From NCBI GenBank assembly GCA_029948255.1, contig JALIZF010001746.1, positions 82,001-146,000 on the forward strand: a DNA stretch of 64,000 nucleotides, in the 5' to 3' direction. Below the pieces are notes generated by a model that was not told the origin of the DNA, made no database searches, and saw nothing but the letters and a program-made list of their open reading frames with translations. This document shows, in pieces, positions 23,901-34,242 of this stretch (the first letter of the stretch is position 1; every line of letters starts with the position of its first letter). A program made the position numbers and the translations under genes. Origin of the DNA: Telmatactis stephensoni (Eukaryota > Cnidaria > Anthozoa > Actiniaria > Isophelliidae).

Positions 23901-26055
23901 TAATGAACACCCCTACCACTTGGACAAAGGGGGTAACTTTCCGGGGCATGATGAAGACCGATCGACGATCACCCTTAATACTTGGAAAAGGGAGTACCTC
24001 CCCGGGGCATGATGTCTTATCCAATCAAAAAGCTGAGTTACGTTGCAGCTCGTTTGATGGTCGAACGAACTTTAGAACGAAAAGAAAGACCTTTCCTTGG
24101 TTCCGGGACTTACTCACTGAAAACGATGTAAAGATGTTGAGGACTGTGTCACTGGTTCTATTATAGATGCCTTGAATGCCTTTGATGGAGGTGTTCGTCA
24201 GATCCTGGGACCTAATGGTACAGCAGGGATATGGGCAACATATCCACAACCATTCTTGTCCACAGCCAATGGATTTGCTGATCAGGTATAGAACAATCAG
24301 TATAGCATGGTAGTGCGGTGTGTTTTATGCACTATATAGTGCAATTATTCAACGCCAATAGATTTGCTGAACAAAATGACGAGATGAACAAAATGAACAA
24401 AATGATATGCGTTTTTGTTATTCATTGAGATTCGGTAATTTGTAGAGTGCATGCACTTAATCCGTGAAACAAACACTACTAATTACTACTAAATAGTATT
24501 GATTATACAATAGAGTGATTTTCATCGGACTGTGAAACAATTACTGATAGTCAGTGTTCAATAATGTCTAATAGTTGTAATGCAATAAAAGAAAACAATG
24601 GGTGCAGAGTCTATTAGTGTCTATTAGCTTAGTAACTGTTTCACAGTCCGGTGAAAATCACTCTAGGAAACAAAGGAATTACCATAATTTAGCACTATTT
24701 TGTATTATTTATGTTTCACGGATTAAGTGCGTGCACTCTATCTGTTCACGTTTTCGATTCCGGCAATTTGAAAAGTTATGTCTTATTTATGTTTTATAAT
24801 TAAGATCCTAAAGGCTTTATTTTTGCGTATAACACTGCTTTCAGACTAATATTTTGCTTGCCTAAATTTTGCTGTATATTGGTGAGACATAGGAAACAGC
24901 AGAGAGGGTTACGTGACCTGGTTTGTGTCGTGTCTGGCGTTGTCGTTTCAACGCGAGGGTGAACATCCCTCTCTGGGTTAAAGCCAAGCGCCAAAAAAGT
25001 ACGTCACGCGATCAAGGAAACGCGATCCTCTCTGCCGACTGCCTATTCCCTTGTGCGTGGTGCCTATATTACCTCCTCCTAAATTCTATTCTCAGTGAAA
25101 AACTTCAAAAAGAAGCGCGAGTACATGAACATTTTGACAACGAAAAATTTTAAAATCAGTGTGTGAATTAAAAAAGGAATAAAATGGTAAAAGTTGCTAT
25201 AAAAAGTAACTATATACTTTGTACTGTAGGTATTTGGCACATTGCTGTTGGTGAGTTGTATTTTTGCAATTCTGGATAAAAACAACAATGCTCCCGATCA
25301 AGGCAATGCACCAATTCTTATTGGTTTGACTGTATTTGTGATTGGCGCGACATTTGGATTCAATACTGGTTACGCCATTAACCCTGCTAGGGACCTGGGA
25401 CCGAGAATCTTCACGGCCATGGCGGGCTGGGGAGGAGATGTTTTTACGTGAGTAGTTGATTAGATCAATTGTGACGTATGTTGTGACGTATGACAAGCTC
25501 GCTATTGACACGGTGTCTTGCCGTGCTGTATAAGATATGTTTATGCGGCGGCCTTGTAATGAACCACCGCTTACAATGCATCCGTATTGCAAGGATGGAA
25601 ACATGGTAAAAGTCTGTGTTACGCACAACTGTTGCAGGGGTGGACACGCGGTACAAGTCTGTGTTACGCACAACTGTTGCAGGGGTGGACACGCGATACA
25701 AGTCTGTGTTGCGCACAACTGTTGCAGGGGTGGATACCCGGTACAAGTCTGTGTTGCGCACAACTGTTGCACAAGTCTGTGTTGCGCGCTACGTTGGAAT
25801 GACGGTGCAGAAAAAGGCCTCCATCGTGTGTCCAGGGCTACCATAAGTTTAATGCCAAACTAAACTATTTTCAGGGTTGCCAACAACTGGTCATGGGTAC
25901 CTGTCATTGCTTGTCTGCTTGGTGGAGTGATTGGAGGTCTTGTGTACTTTTTATTCATCGAACTACAACATGACGTGACCAAGGAATCCTCTAAGGTGGA
26001 AGAACCAAGCAAATCGAAGAATGGTTATGAACAACTTGCTACAGGCGATGAATAA
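20997..26055 (+). CDS. aquaglyceroporin AQP-B (six coding exons)
   Basis: The second tandem channel gene. Exons: 20997-21086, 21424-21550, 21790-21927, 24167-24285, 25230-25447 and 25875-26055; spliced length is 873 nt, giving 290 residues. Exon lengths and phases 2-5 match AQP-A and AQP-C exactly. It has GAHMNPAV (NPA 77-79) and [13 protein letters not shown] (NPA 209-211, Asp213). Filter positions are Trp57, Gly197, Tyr206 and Arg212. Loop-C sequence [20 protein letters not shown] is near-identical to AQP-C. The C-terminus is short and charged (EEPSKSKNGYEQLATGDE). A CCACAG acceptor sits 6 nt before the ATG, implying a non-coding first exon. Introns 3, 4 and 5 carry a piggyBac-like foldback, a MITE and a 45-bp minisatellite. 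It probably conducts glycerol and water. Confidence 0.92.
22691..23563. mobile_element. piggyBac-like foldback, copy 2 (core inverted)
   Basis: The same family as 10249-11211. The right flank is TTAA (23564-23567); the left is ATAA (22687-22690), one mutation from TTAA. The arms match copy 1, but the central block (GTAATTGGTGTTCTCATGGC ... AATAAAGGACCGGAAATTGG) is in the opposite orientation to copy 1. It lies in AQP-B intron 3. Confidence 0.85.
24443..24740. mobile_element. TA-flanked MITE, copy 1
   Basis: The ends TAGAGTGCATGCACTTAATC and its complement are inverted, with an inner pair of arms around AGAGTGATTTTCATCGGACT. TA flanks both sides. A relative lies at 60348-60612 in a tectonic intron. 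This copy is in AQP-B intron 4. Confidence 0.8.
25609..25785. repeat. 45-bp minisatellite in AQP-B intron 5
   Basis: Four near-identical 45-bp units containing GTACAAGTCTGTGTTACGCA and ACTGTTGCAGGGGTGGACAC. Because 45 is divisible by three, all frames stay open and give repetitive peptides; these are not genes. Confidence 0.92.
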
Positions 26056-26692
26056 ACGTTCTAAAGTCAGTTATCGTCAAAGGCTTCCTTAAAGAATATC
26101 GTTCATATAGTAGTATAATTAAGAGTTAGTCAAATCATTGTCATCACTCAGATATGAGGGTCTCAGTGGGGTTCACCATTAGCCGTAAAACGGCCAGACA
26201 TTTAGCCTTTAGTAGTAAAAAGGCAGGAAAACTTTTTTAGCAACGACTAGTTTTCATTTTTAGACTGATTTTAGTCTTTTTTCTTGGTCTGCTACCGAAA
26301 ATAGTCGTGTACTCACAATAGTGCTAAGACCTTAAATATGTTATTTTAACTATGAAAATTAATTCTTAACCTTTAAAAACAATGAAAATTAATTATCAAG
26401 CTTTCTGTTAACAGAACTGAAATACTACCACCTCACTGAGACCTTCAATTATTGACCAATAACACGACATAGGACGCATTAGAAGTGCGCCCTCCTTGAA
26501 AACAGGAAAGTTTCCACTCAAGAGAGCATGTTTTCAAATCTAAATGTGGTGATATCGTTGTTGTGTGGACGGCACATGAAAACTTGTCAGAGGTTGAACG
26601 ATAACGACTGAATAACACGAGACAAATCACTAGTTCCCATATGAAGTAATACCGTTGTGTACTAGATTACACATATTAAAGTATATATAGTA
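26056..26692. other. AQP-B 3' flank
   Basis: AT-rich; probably includes the AQP-B 3' UTR. No further exon was recognised. Confidence 0.4.
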
Positions 26693-27056
26693 TATAATAT
26701 CCTATAACTATTACACATTAGCCAATCAGAGCTAAGCATTTTCTATGAATACAGAGCGGTATTTCATAAAATGTATTAGCCAATCAGATTGCTCAAAATT
26801 TGAATTAGCTTAGAAACGAGCGGGAATTCGCTAGCGCGTTTGCATCGTCGAGTTCAACTACTTCAAATGCGATTTCTTCTCTCTCAGAAGAAAATATTGA
26901 TGCGTTTATAGAGGCACAAAAGAACCCAAGAACACAAAAGAAGACTGAGGTGGACACTAAGAAGTTTTTGGCTACCTATCTAGCTAGTCTAAACCAATGG
27001 TTATTATAGGTAGCATGTACCATTAAGTCTGTTAATTTTTTTCAATTTTATTTATC

Positions 27057-27193
27057 CACAGGCAACCCAGGCTGTACTACTGAATTTTTACACTATAGTT
27101 GAATTTAATAAATAAAGCATAAAATTTTTATGCTTTATTTATTAAATTCACCTATAGTGTAAAAATTCAGTAGTACAGCCTGGGTTGCCTGTG
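27057..27193. repeat. near-perfect 137-bp palindrome
   Basis: The arms of about 67 nt, starting CACAGGCAACCCAGGCTGTA and ending with the exact complement, meet around TAAAATTTTTA with a single mismatch pair visible. It sits inside the Crypton-like block, just before a GAATCT repeat. Confidence 0.9.
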
Positions 27194-27206
27194 ATTTATC
27201 TAACAC

Positions 27207-27242
27207 GAATCTGAATCTGAATCTGAATCTGAATCTGAATCT
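27207..27242. repeat. (GAATCT)n short tandem
   Basis: Five or six tandem GAATCT units, followed by GGACTTTATTTCAC. The arrangement resembles a LINE 3' tail, but nothing else supports that. Confidence 0.8.
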
Positions 27243-27633
27243 GGACTTTATTTCACAAGCACCGTACTGCAAAGAGATTCCAATTGAAGTACTACAACCG
27301 ACTACAACCAGAACGCTTGAACATATTCTTGTCAAACATTTTCTACTGGAAATTCGCAAATCTGATGGATCTGAATGCGAACCAGATACCCAAAAAAGAA
27401 AAAAAAACCGTCTTACAGAAACTCCATTGACCGATATTTGAGGGGAAAAAACTACCCAAAGCTCATCGAGAAGTTCTCAGTCAAGCAAAGAGAAAAACAT
27501 CTTTGCTCAGATGGGTTGGGAAAAAACCAAACGCACGAAAATGTTTGACGGAGGATTTTTCCAATAAAATATTATATTCTCATTATTGAAGCGTAAGTTT
27601 TGGCTAAAATGTGTAATAGTTATAGGATAATAT

Positions 27634-27784
27634 GGTTATTTGATGGGTTCTTATGGAATACTGGTGAACATTTCACGAGAAATTTATGCCAACTCGCCTG
27701 TTATTATTATTATTAGTAGATACTAATAACATAAATTTCTTGTGAAATATTCCCCCGTATTCCATAGAAAACCATCAAATAACC
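27634..27784. repeat. 151-bp foldback repeat
   Basis: GGTTATTTGATGG at left and CCATCAAATAACC at right are inverted, with CGAGAAATTTATG and CATAAATTTCTTG further in. It abuts the right end of the preceding TIR element. Confidence 0.75.
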
Positions 27785-30560
27785 ACCAAGTATATACTTA
27801 TATATGAGTCATACATCAGCAACTCTGAAATATATCATTAATAAATGTATTTTCATATGTGCAATCAATAAACGTGAATTCTAAACAGTGAAATTCCTCG
27901 TTTCCTTTTTCCTACTACTAGAATGCTACAATCTTAGACAAAAAGTGTTAAGAATTTTCCTTTTCCAGATGCTTCCGTCAACCTTCAACATTGATCTCAG
28001 GGGGTGGGGGCGCAGTACTAGTATGAAGTGGATCGTGGTGGAAAAGGCTTCTATTTGAATTGGGCAAGGCCATTTTGTCTTAACATTAATGTCCAAGATT
28101 GTATTTGGCAAGAGACGTTGGAGTGATACACCAATAAACCTGGGCATGCAATAGTAATTAGCTGTTAGTATTTACTAGATGCAAAGTAACACAATGAGAC
28201 AAAACATTTAGCATCTATAATAACTTTTATTTGCTTAATTAGAAGTGCCCAGGTTTATGGAAATCACTCAAGGCTGGAATGTTTAGACTCAAATTGAGAC
28301 ATTCTTTAATTAAAAAAATATTTAGTGACCGGTCTTTAGGCTTATCGCAAACTTGTATTAAATAGTATATATAATTTGTGAACTTTCTCCGGTGGCAAAA
28401 ACAATCAATCTCTCCAAACACATTTTTCCCGTCTGGGGTTCCTTAAAAACGTTTTGGTGGTTTGGGTCATCAGGTCTACCCCTCGTGAGCATCATGTGCA
28501 CCATGGGAGTTAGCCTGCCTTCAGCCTGCTACAGGCTGTCTTTTCCCCTCCCCCTCCCTTCCCACCTCCCTGGAGAGCCTGTAGGCAGGCTACATGGGAG
28601 TGCTGAACTGACACACGAGTTCGAATTTTGCACGTTTTGTTGAATTAGATTGCTATTTTAACGAATTCCATATTATAGCAATTCCATATTATCTATTTTA
28701 TTCTCGTCTTAATATCCGTCATACTAAACGTTTCTTTTCTTGATAACTTGACCCGACCCCCAACTGAGAAAACAAGCACCAAACAAGTAAATAAAGCTTC
28801 ATATACCGGCTTATTGTTATTTATTAATCGATGGCTTTACTTTGAGACGAAGGTAGCCACGAGACGCCCCCAACACCGTGAAATACAGAAGCAAAATCTC
28901 CTCTTGGTTGTGTGAAGGTAAAACAGACCAGATAGAATATGATTGAATAAGTACTGACTTAAATCGGTAGAAAAGATTGACCTTTAGATGATATATCGAT
29001 GCAAATCAGGAATTTAACTGGTGTAAACAGTCCCAGCTTTCAACTACAGCCCTACGACTACTGATATAGAAACATAAAAGTGGATGGAAATCTAGCTTGA
29101 CTTGCTGGCTATATATGCCATGGTCATGTTAAGAAAGAAAATACGATCTGGGGGCATGAATTAGTTACCTTACAAGCATGTAATCACAACTGACAACAAC
29201 AAGATAATAACAACATAACCGGGTTGATAACAGAGTGAATGACTCGTGTGTCAACATCCAGGAATAGAATAAGTGCAGAGGGCGAAAGAATATTTTGCTC
29301 TTCGATCAAAAGGGGAGCTCGAGGGGGGTTTTGTAGAGTGGAAAGAACAGAGGGCCTGCAGTCAACCTTTGGTTGTTATCTCAAAAGCACAGGCTTGACC
29401 TCATTGGTACAATCCCATCTTTATTGAAGATCATTATCATACCGAACATTAGAATGTAGTAAACTTTAGGATTCAAAAGATCCTTTAATTGAGCATATTT
29501 TAATATTTTAAAACGAGCTGAGAGCAGGCTTCGGAGAAGAACGAAGGTGCTTGTACACGTGCCTGCCTTTTCCGTTGAGAGATGCTTGTGCGGAATCCGT
29601 GTAGGAAAATGACGTCAGGATAAGCTATATATTGGCGAGAGACCTGACACGGGAAAAAAGTTGCAGAAGTTATCGTTAAATTTGATCAGAAATATGCTCC
29701 GTTTAATTGTTATGTTTCTGTTAGAACGATTAGTTCTGAAATAAGCTATAAAGATGAGACGTTCTCAGTGCTGGTCATTTCCAAATCTGTGCTCATCAAC
29801 TAGGCCGGCATTACAGCTTTTAAAAAATTTGACATAACACATCAATCTTCAATTTTCAAAGTTCATTTGAACTTAATCACGAGGATTAGTCTAAGGACGT
29901 TGACCATGGCTCAGTTGTTCGCAAGCTAGTTGAATAGCGCTAGCCCAGGGTTACAGTGAGGGTTAGTTTTAGCAATCAATAGTTTCGTTTGATTATTTAA
30001 CTCCCCAGGCAAAAAGACAACTAGGTGTGATATAAAGATCGCCGCACCATTCATGTGTGTCGGTCAAATGTCAAAATGCAGTTTAATACAGGCACCAGAT
30101 TATCACGCATATGACCAGAGCATGATCACTTGGCGATATTTACTGAAATATTAACTCACGTCACGCAAAATAACATGCTTCACAAATTACGCTTAATTAA
30201 CTCTTCATTCACGAGCCACGCTTCAACCAAAATTTGGTTTCACGTTGACGTAAAAATAATGAATCACAAATCATGAATGAATAAAAATTAACTAGCCCGA
30301 AAGAGGTCACGCGCTTTGGTTCAAGAGGATTCAGACTGGCCCGTTTCTGGATTTCAAACGTGATCTCCAACAGCTTGGCTAATAATCGATACATCGGGAG
30401 TTAACGAGTTAACTGACGAACCGAACTGAACGTAAATATCCAGTGGAACTCATGGGAGAGGGGGAGGGAGGGATGTGGTTTACCCCGAGGATGAGGCAAA
30501 ATCTCCGAATAAGCCAACCTAGCTGTTTGCTATATATTGTTCTTTAGATATTTGACAACA
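27785..30560. other. AQP-B to AQP-C intergenic
   Basis: No exon of a fourth aquaporin or other gene was recognised. There is a pyrimidine-rich patch (28530-28570) flanked by the inverted words AGCCTGC and GCAGGCT. The region just before 30560 should contain the AQP-C promoter and non-coding first exon, since an acceptor-like TTCTTTAG occurs 13 nt before its ATG. Confidence 0.4.
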
Positions 30561-33500
30561 ATGAAACGAATTAAGCTACCTCCATTTGCAAGGGAAATGC
30601 TGGCTGAGTTTATGTCAACTTTTATATTGCTAGTAAGTATCATTTACATTGAAATTCTTGCTAGTTGTCTCTAATCCACGCGCGAGACATATGGTCAGAC
30701 GTACCAAATATACCAACAACATTTATTCTTTGGGTTTGACTTGTGCGTTAAAACGCTTGATTTGTGTTTTGTAAATTTTTATTTCCGTTTGAAGTCGACT
30801 GCATGTAAGTTTCTCGTTGCTGCACACAGGAATCCCAAAATGAGATGTTTGATGTATTTCATGTTACCTTGTCAGATGTTTGGTATTGGTTCCGTAGCCC
30901 AAACGGTTCTCAGCAAGCAACAAAATGGAACGTTCTTCTCTATCAACTTTGGATGGGGAGTAGGTGTAACAATGGGCTGTTACTGGGCTGGTGGTGTCTC
31001 AGGTATCTTTACATTAGTTATACTAGCAATGCAGTAGTAAAGACGCCCGCAAATGATCATTAATAACGTTTTTCTCCATCAACTGTGACTGGGTAGTAGG
31101 TGAGACAATGGGTTGTTGATAACGTTTTTCTCCATCAACTGTGACTGGGTAGTAGGTGAGACAATGGGTTGTTGATAACGTTTTTCTCCATCAATTGTGA
31201 CTGGGTAATAGGTGAGACAATGGGTTGTTGATAACGTTTTTCTCCATCAACTGTGACTGGGTAATAGGTGAGACAATGGGTTGTTGATAACGTTTTTCTC
31301 CATCAACTGTGACTGGGTAGTAGGTGAGACAATGGGTTGTTGATAACGTTTTTCTCCATCAACTGTGACTGGGTAATAGGTGAGACAATGGGTTGTTGAT
31401 AACGTTTTTCTCCATCAACTGTGACTGGGTAGTAGGTGAGACAATGGGTTGTTGATAACGTTTTTCTCCATCAATTGTGACTGGGTAGTAGGTGAAACAA
31501 TGGGTTGTTGATAACGTTTTTCTCCATCAATTGTGACTGGGTAGTAGGTGTAACAATGGGCTGTTGATAACGTTTTTCTCCATCAATTGTGACTGGGTAG
31601 TAGGTGGAACAATGGGCTGTTGATAACGTTTTTCTCCATCAATTGTGACTGGGTAGTAGGTGAAACAATGGGTTGTTGATAACGTCCGTTTTTCTCCATC
31701 AACTGTGACTGGGGAGTAGATGGAACATTAATGTTACCGGGATGCATGGTGTATTTGACGTGTGCGTCGTGCGGGTTGTAGATGTAATGATGGGTTGTGG
31801 TGGTGTACCAGCAATTAATGTCATGATTGTATGTATAAAAGTTATTATCTCCATGGTAACAGGAGCACACATGAACCCTGCAGTCACGCTGGCTAATGTT
31901 GTTGTTGGTCGTCTACACTGGAAGAAAATTCCTGTCTACTGGTCTGCTCAATTCTTGGGTGCCATTGTAGCGTCTGCTGTCGTTTACGGGGTGTACTATG
32001 GTAAGCTAAGATAGCAACTGTACTGCATCATACACACGTACCTTGATTAGGCATCCAAACATTTCAGATCAAGGGTCAGGTGTTTTAAAATCTTAGAAAT
32101 TCCCGAGCCATCAGCTGTTATTAGACACAGGACATGACACAGGACATAACTTACTCGCGTCTGCTGTAAAAGGTTAAATCTTCAAAGCATTACACGACAA
32201 AAATGAAAGAACAGAACAAAAATGCAAATCGAAGAAGTGAGAAGGAAAACAAAAAGCAAAAAATACACACACCAAAAACAGACCTATTCATCCAGGCTGT
32301 TTTGCGGTTGAATCAATAACTTCTTTGTAATACTGGAGTACTTTATGAGTTGTTGTTGTTGTTGTTGTAGTAGAGGTTTTGACTGACTTCGGCATTTTTT
32401 ATTTGACATTTTTATTCTATAAGCTTAAGAGTTCATAAAACTTCACGAATTCTTGTATGGGCATGAAAACTAAAAAAGTCAAAGACAGACGGAAAATATC
32501 ACAAGGAATCCCTGGACTTGAGTCAGTCTCTGGTCCCCAGGGTGTTGTTGTTGTTGTTGTTGTTGTTGTTCATGTTTTGATTCGTTTCATGTGTTGTTGC
32601 TTATAGATGCCCTAAACGCCTTTGATGGAGGTGTTCGTCAGATCCTGGGACCTAATGGTACAGCAGGGATATGGGCAACATATCCACAACCATTCTTGTC
32701 CACAGCCAATGGATTTGCGGATCAGGTATATAACAATCAGTATAGCATGGTAGTACGGTAGTATATATTGTGCAATTATGCAAAGCCAATGGACTGCAAT
32801 GTTTTTCTCGTATTTTCAGGTGGTAGGCACTGCTCTATTAGTTGGATGCGTATTTGCTATAGTAGACAAGAATAACAATGCGCCCGACAAAGGCGTGGCC
32901 CCAGTCCTCATCGGTTTGGTAGTGTTTGTCATTGGTGCAACGTTTGGTTTTAACTGTGGTTACGCCATCAATCCTGCTAGAGATCTGGGACCAAGAATCT
33001 TCACGGCCATGGCGGGCTGGGGAGGAGAAGTCTTCACGTATGTACATTATTGTAAGCCTAACCTTACGAGAAAATGAGATGGAATTCCCCGTGTTAGGAA
33101 CCATAATCGTTTATCTTTAGATTATGGTTTTTATATCCTGAAGATTTCTTTCTCAAAACTGCCTCATTTGCTCACACTCGAATTAACTGAATAACATATA
33201 AAATTATCAAAGCTGCAAGTTTGGTGATCGTGCAAGCTTAGCTAAAAATAGCATACGTAAAACCAAAAACAAAGCATCAAATTAAGGCTACTTATGATGG
33301 GCAAAAGGGACTCCTACCTTATCTTACTTCAGTTTCTCTTGATATCCAGGTACTAAGAGTCCACGTGTGCCCAAAATCTGTGGTCGTTCGGGATAACATA
33401 CTTATTGCGGTGGTAGTTACAAAGTCACTTGTATTACTGGTCTGCGCGCAACAAATTTTCTTACGACGGGAGACCTGCACGAAGTTCGCATAAGTTTCTG

Positions 33501-34036
33501 GGCGGTCACAAAGCAGTTCTATAAGTGAGGAAATAGCGAGGCGACACATCACGTAACGCCTATCTTATATCGGTCTTTTGCAAAAACATCGAGTCTTTGG
33601 ATGGCCTGAAGTACGGTTATAGTACGTAGTTATATGTCCGTTAAACGCGTTATGGAAGCTTGTTACATGGACGTAGATTGTTTTGTGATCTTGCAGTGCT
33701 CTATTAAAAATTACCATTTCTTTTTACAGGGCTGGAAACAACTGGAGCTGGGTTCCTGTTATTGGTTGTCTCTTGGGAGGGGTGGTTGGTGCAGTTGTGT
33801 ACATTGTTACCATAGAAATGTACCACGTGACAGTAGATGCTGAAGAAAGTGTAGAAATGGAGAAAAGAGTCGCAGATGACACTTGTCCAGCCCACGATAA
33901 TGGCAGCACTGAAACTCCAGCTGTTTATCAACAACTTACACCTTCCGCAACACAAGCTCGAGAGAACAAGACTATATCAGTGCATTATGCTGATGTGGAT
34001 CTTAATAGCATCAGCCACGAGGCAACAAAAATGTAA
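30561..34036 (+). CDS. aquaglyceroporin AQP-C (six coding exons)
   Basis: The third tandem channel gene. Exons: 30561-30632, 30876-31002, 31863-32000, 32607-32725, 32820-33037 and 33730-34036; 981 nt spliced, 326 residues. It has GAHMNPAV (NPA 71-73), [13 protein letters not shown] (NPA 203-205, Asp207) and filter positions Trp51, Gly191, Tyr200 and Arg206. The C-terminal tail is the longest of the three, about 60 residues of acidic and Ser/Thr-rich sequence ([16 protein letters not shown] and beyond). It may carry regulation the others lack. Exon 2 and most of exon 5 copy AQP-A, while exon 4 and the end of exon 5 copy AQP-B, so the gene looks like a conversion mosaic. Intron 2 contains the exon-derived 56-bp array. 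An AATAAA follows 28 nt after the stop. Confidence 0.92.
31064..31735. repeat. 56-bp exon-2-derived minisatellite, AQP-C copy
   Basis: About twelve units in exact 56-bp register (31064, 31120, 31176 ... 31680), with the same consensus as 8056-8996. The stretch joining exon 2 to the first unit (31003-31063) is identical to AQP-A. The final units are more degenerate. Only AQP-A and AQP-C carry the array; the AQP-B intron 2 is short and clean. Confidence 0.93.
32347..32570. repeat. (GTT)n microsatellites in AQP-C intron 3
   Basis: Two short GTT tracts, at about 32350-32368 and 32544-32569, within the intron between exons 3 and 4. Confidence 0.85.
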
Positions 34037-34063
34037 CACAGTCAGTTGTTCTTCCCGCAGATA

Positions 34064-34069
34064 AATAAA
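34064..34069 (+). promoter_or_regulatory. AQP-C polyadenylation signal
   Basis: A canonical AATAAA 28 nt after the AQP-C stop. Only 206 bp separate that stop from the end of the convergent ETHE1 gene, so the two 3' UTRs must be very short or overlap. Confidence 0.65.
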
Positions 34070-34242
34070 AACTTCTTTTGTTGAAGCATATTTTTTGACT
34101 CCTATATTATTTTTTAAGTATACACGAACAAGTTGTTTTTCGCATTAATTCAATAATATATTTGTACAATACAAGACATCAATTTTCTAAAAAAAAACCT
34201 CTTTCTTTTTTGTGTTCGTTGGGATTTTATATTTGACATGTA

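Larger units (their letters stand above)
26693..27633 (+). mobile_element. TIR element carrying a Crypton-like recombinase remnant
   Basis: The ends ATCCTATAACTATTACACAT and its complement (about 27604-27629) are inverted. Inside are broken coding blocks. Near 26870-26980 one reads LSEENIDAFIEAQKNP then TQKKTEVDTKKFLA. Near 27265-27390 another reads HILVKHFLLEIRKSDGSECE. In another frame near 27424-27535 there is NSIDRYLRGKNYP then KFSVKQREKHL. This order and wording resemble the DUF3504/KIAA1958-like domains of Crypton-derived proteins common in cnidarians. A frameshift and an inserted palindrome (27057-27193) disrupt it. Confidence 0.5.

Noticed and set aside
25537..25863. Overlapping open frames of 71-108 codons on both strands with cysteine-rich repeats
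   Set aside because: They arise from a 45-bp tandem repeat, which keeps all frames open, and lie in an AQP-B intron.
31583..32014. Long frames around AQP-C exon 3 as separate genes
   Set aside because: The plus frame is exon 3 read with its flanking intron; the minus frames are shadows of the 56-bp array and exon.
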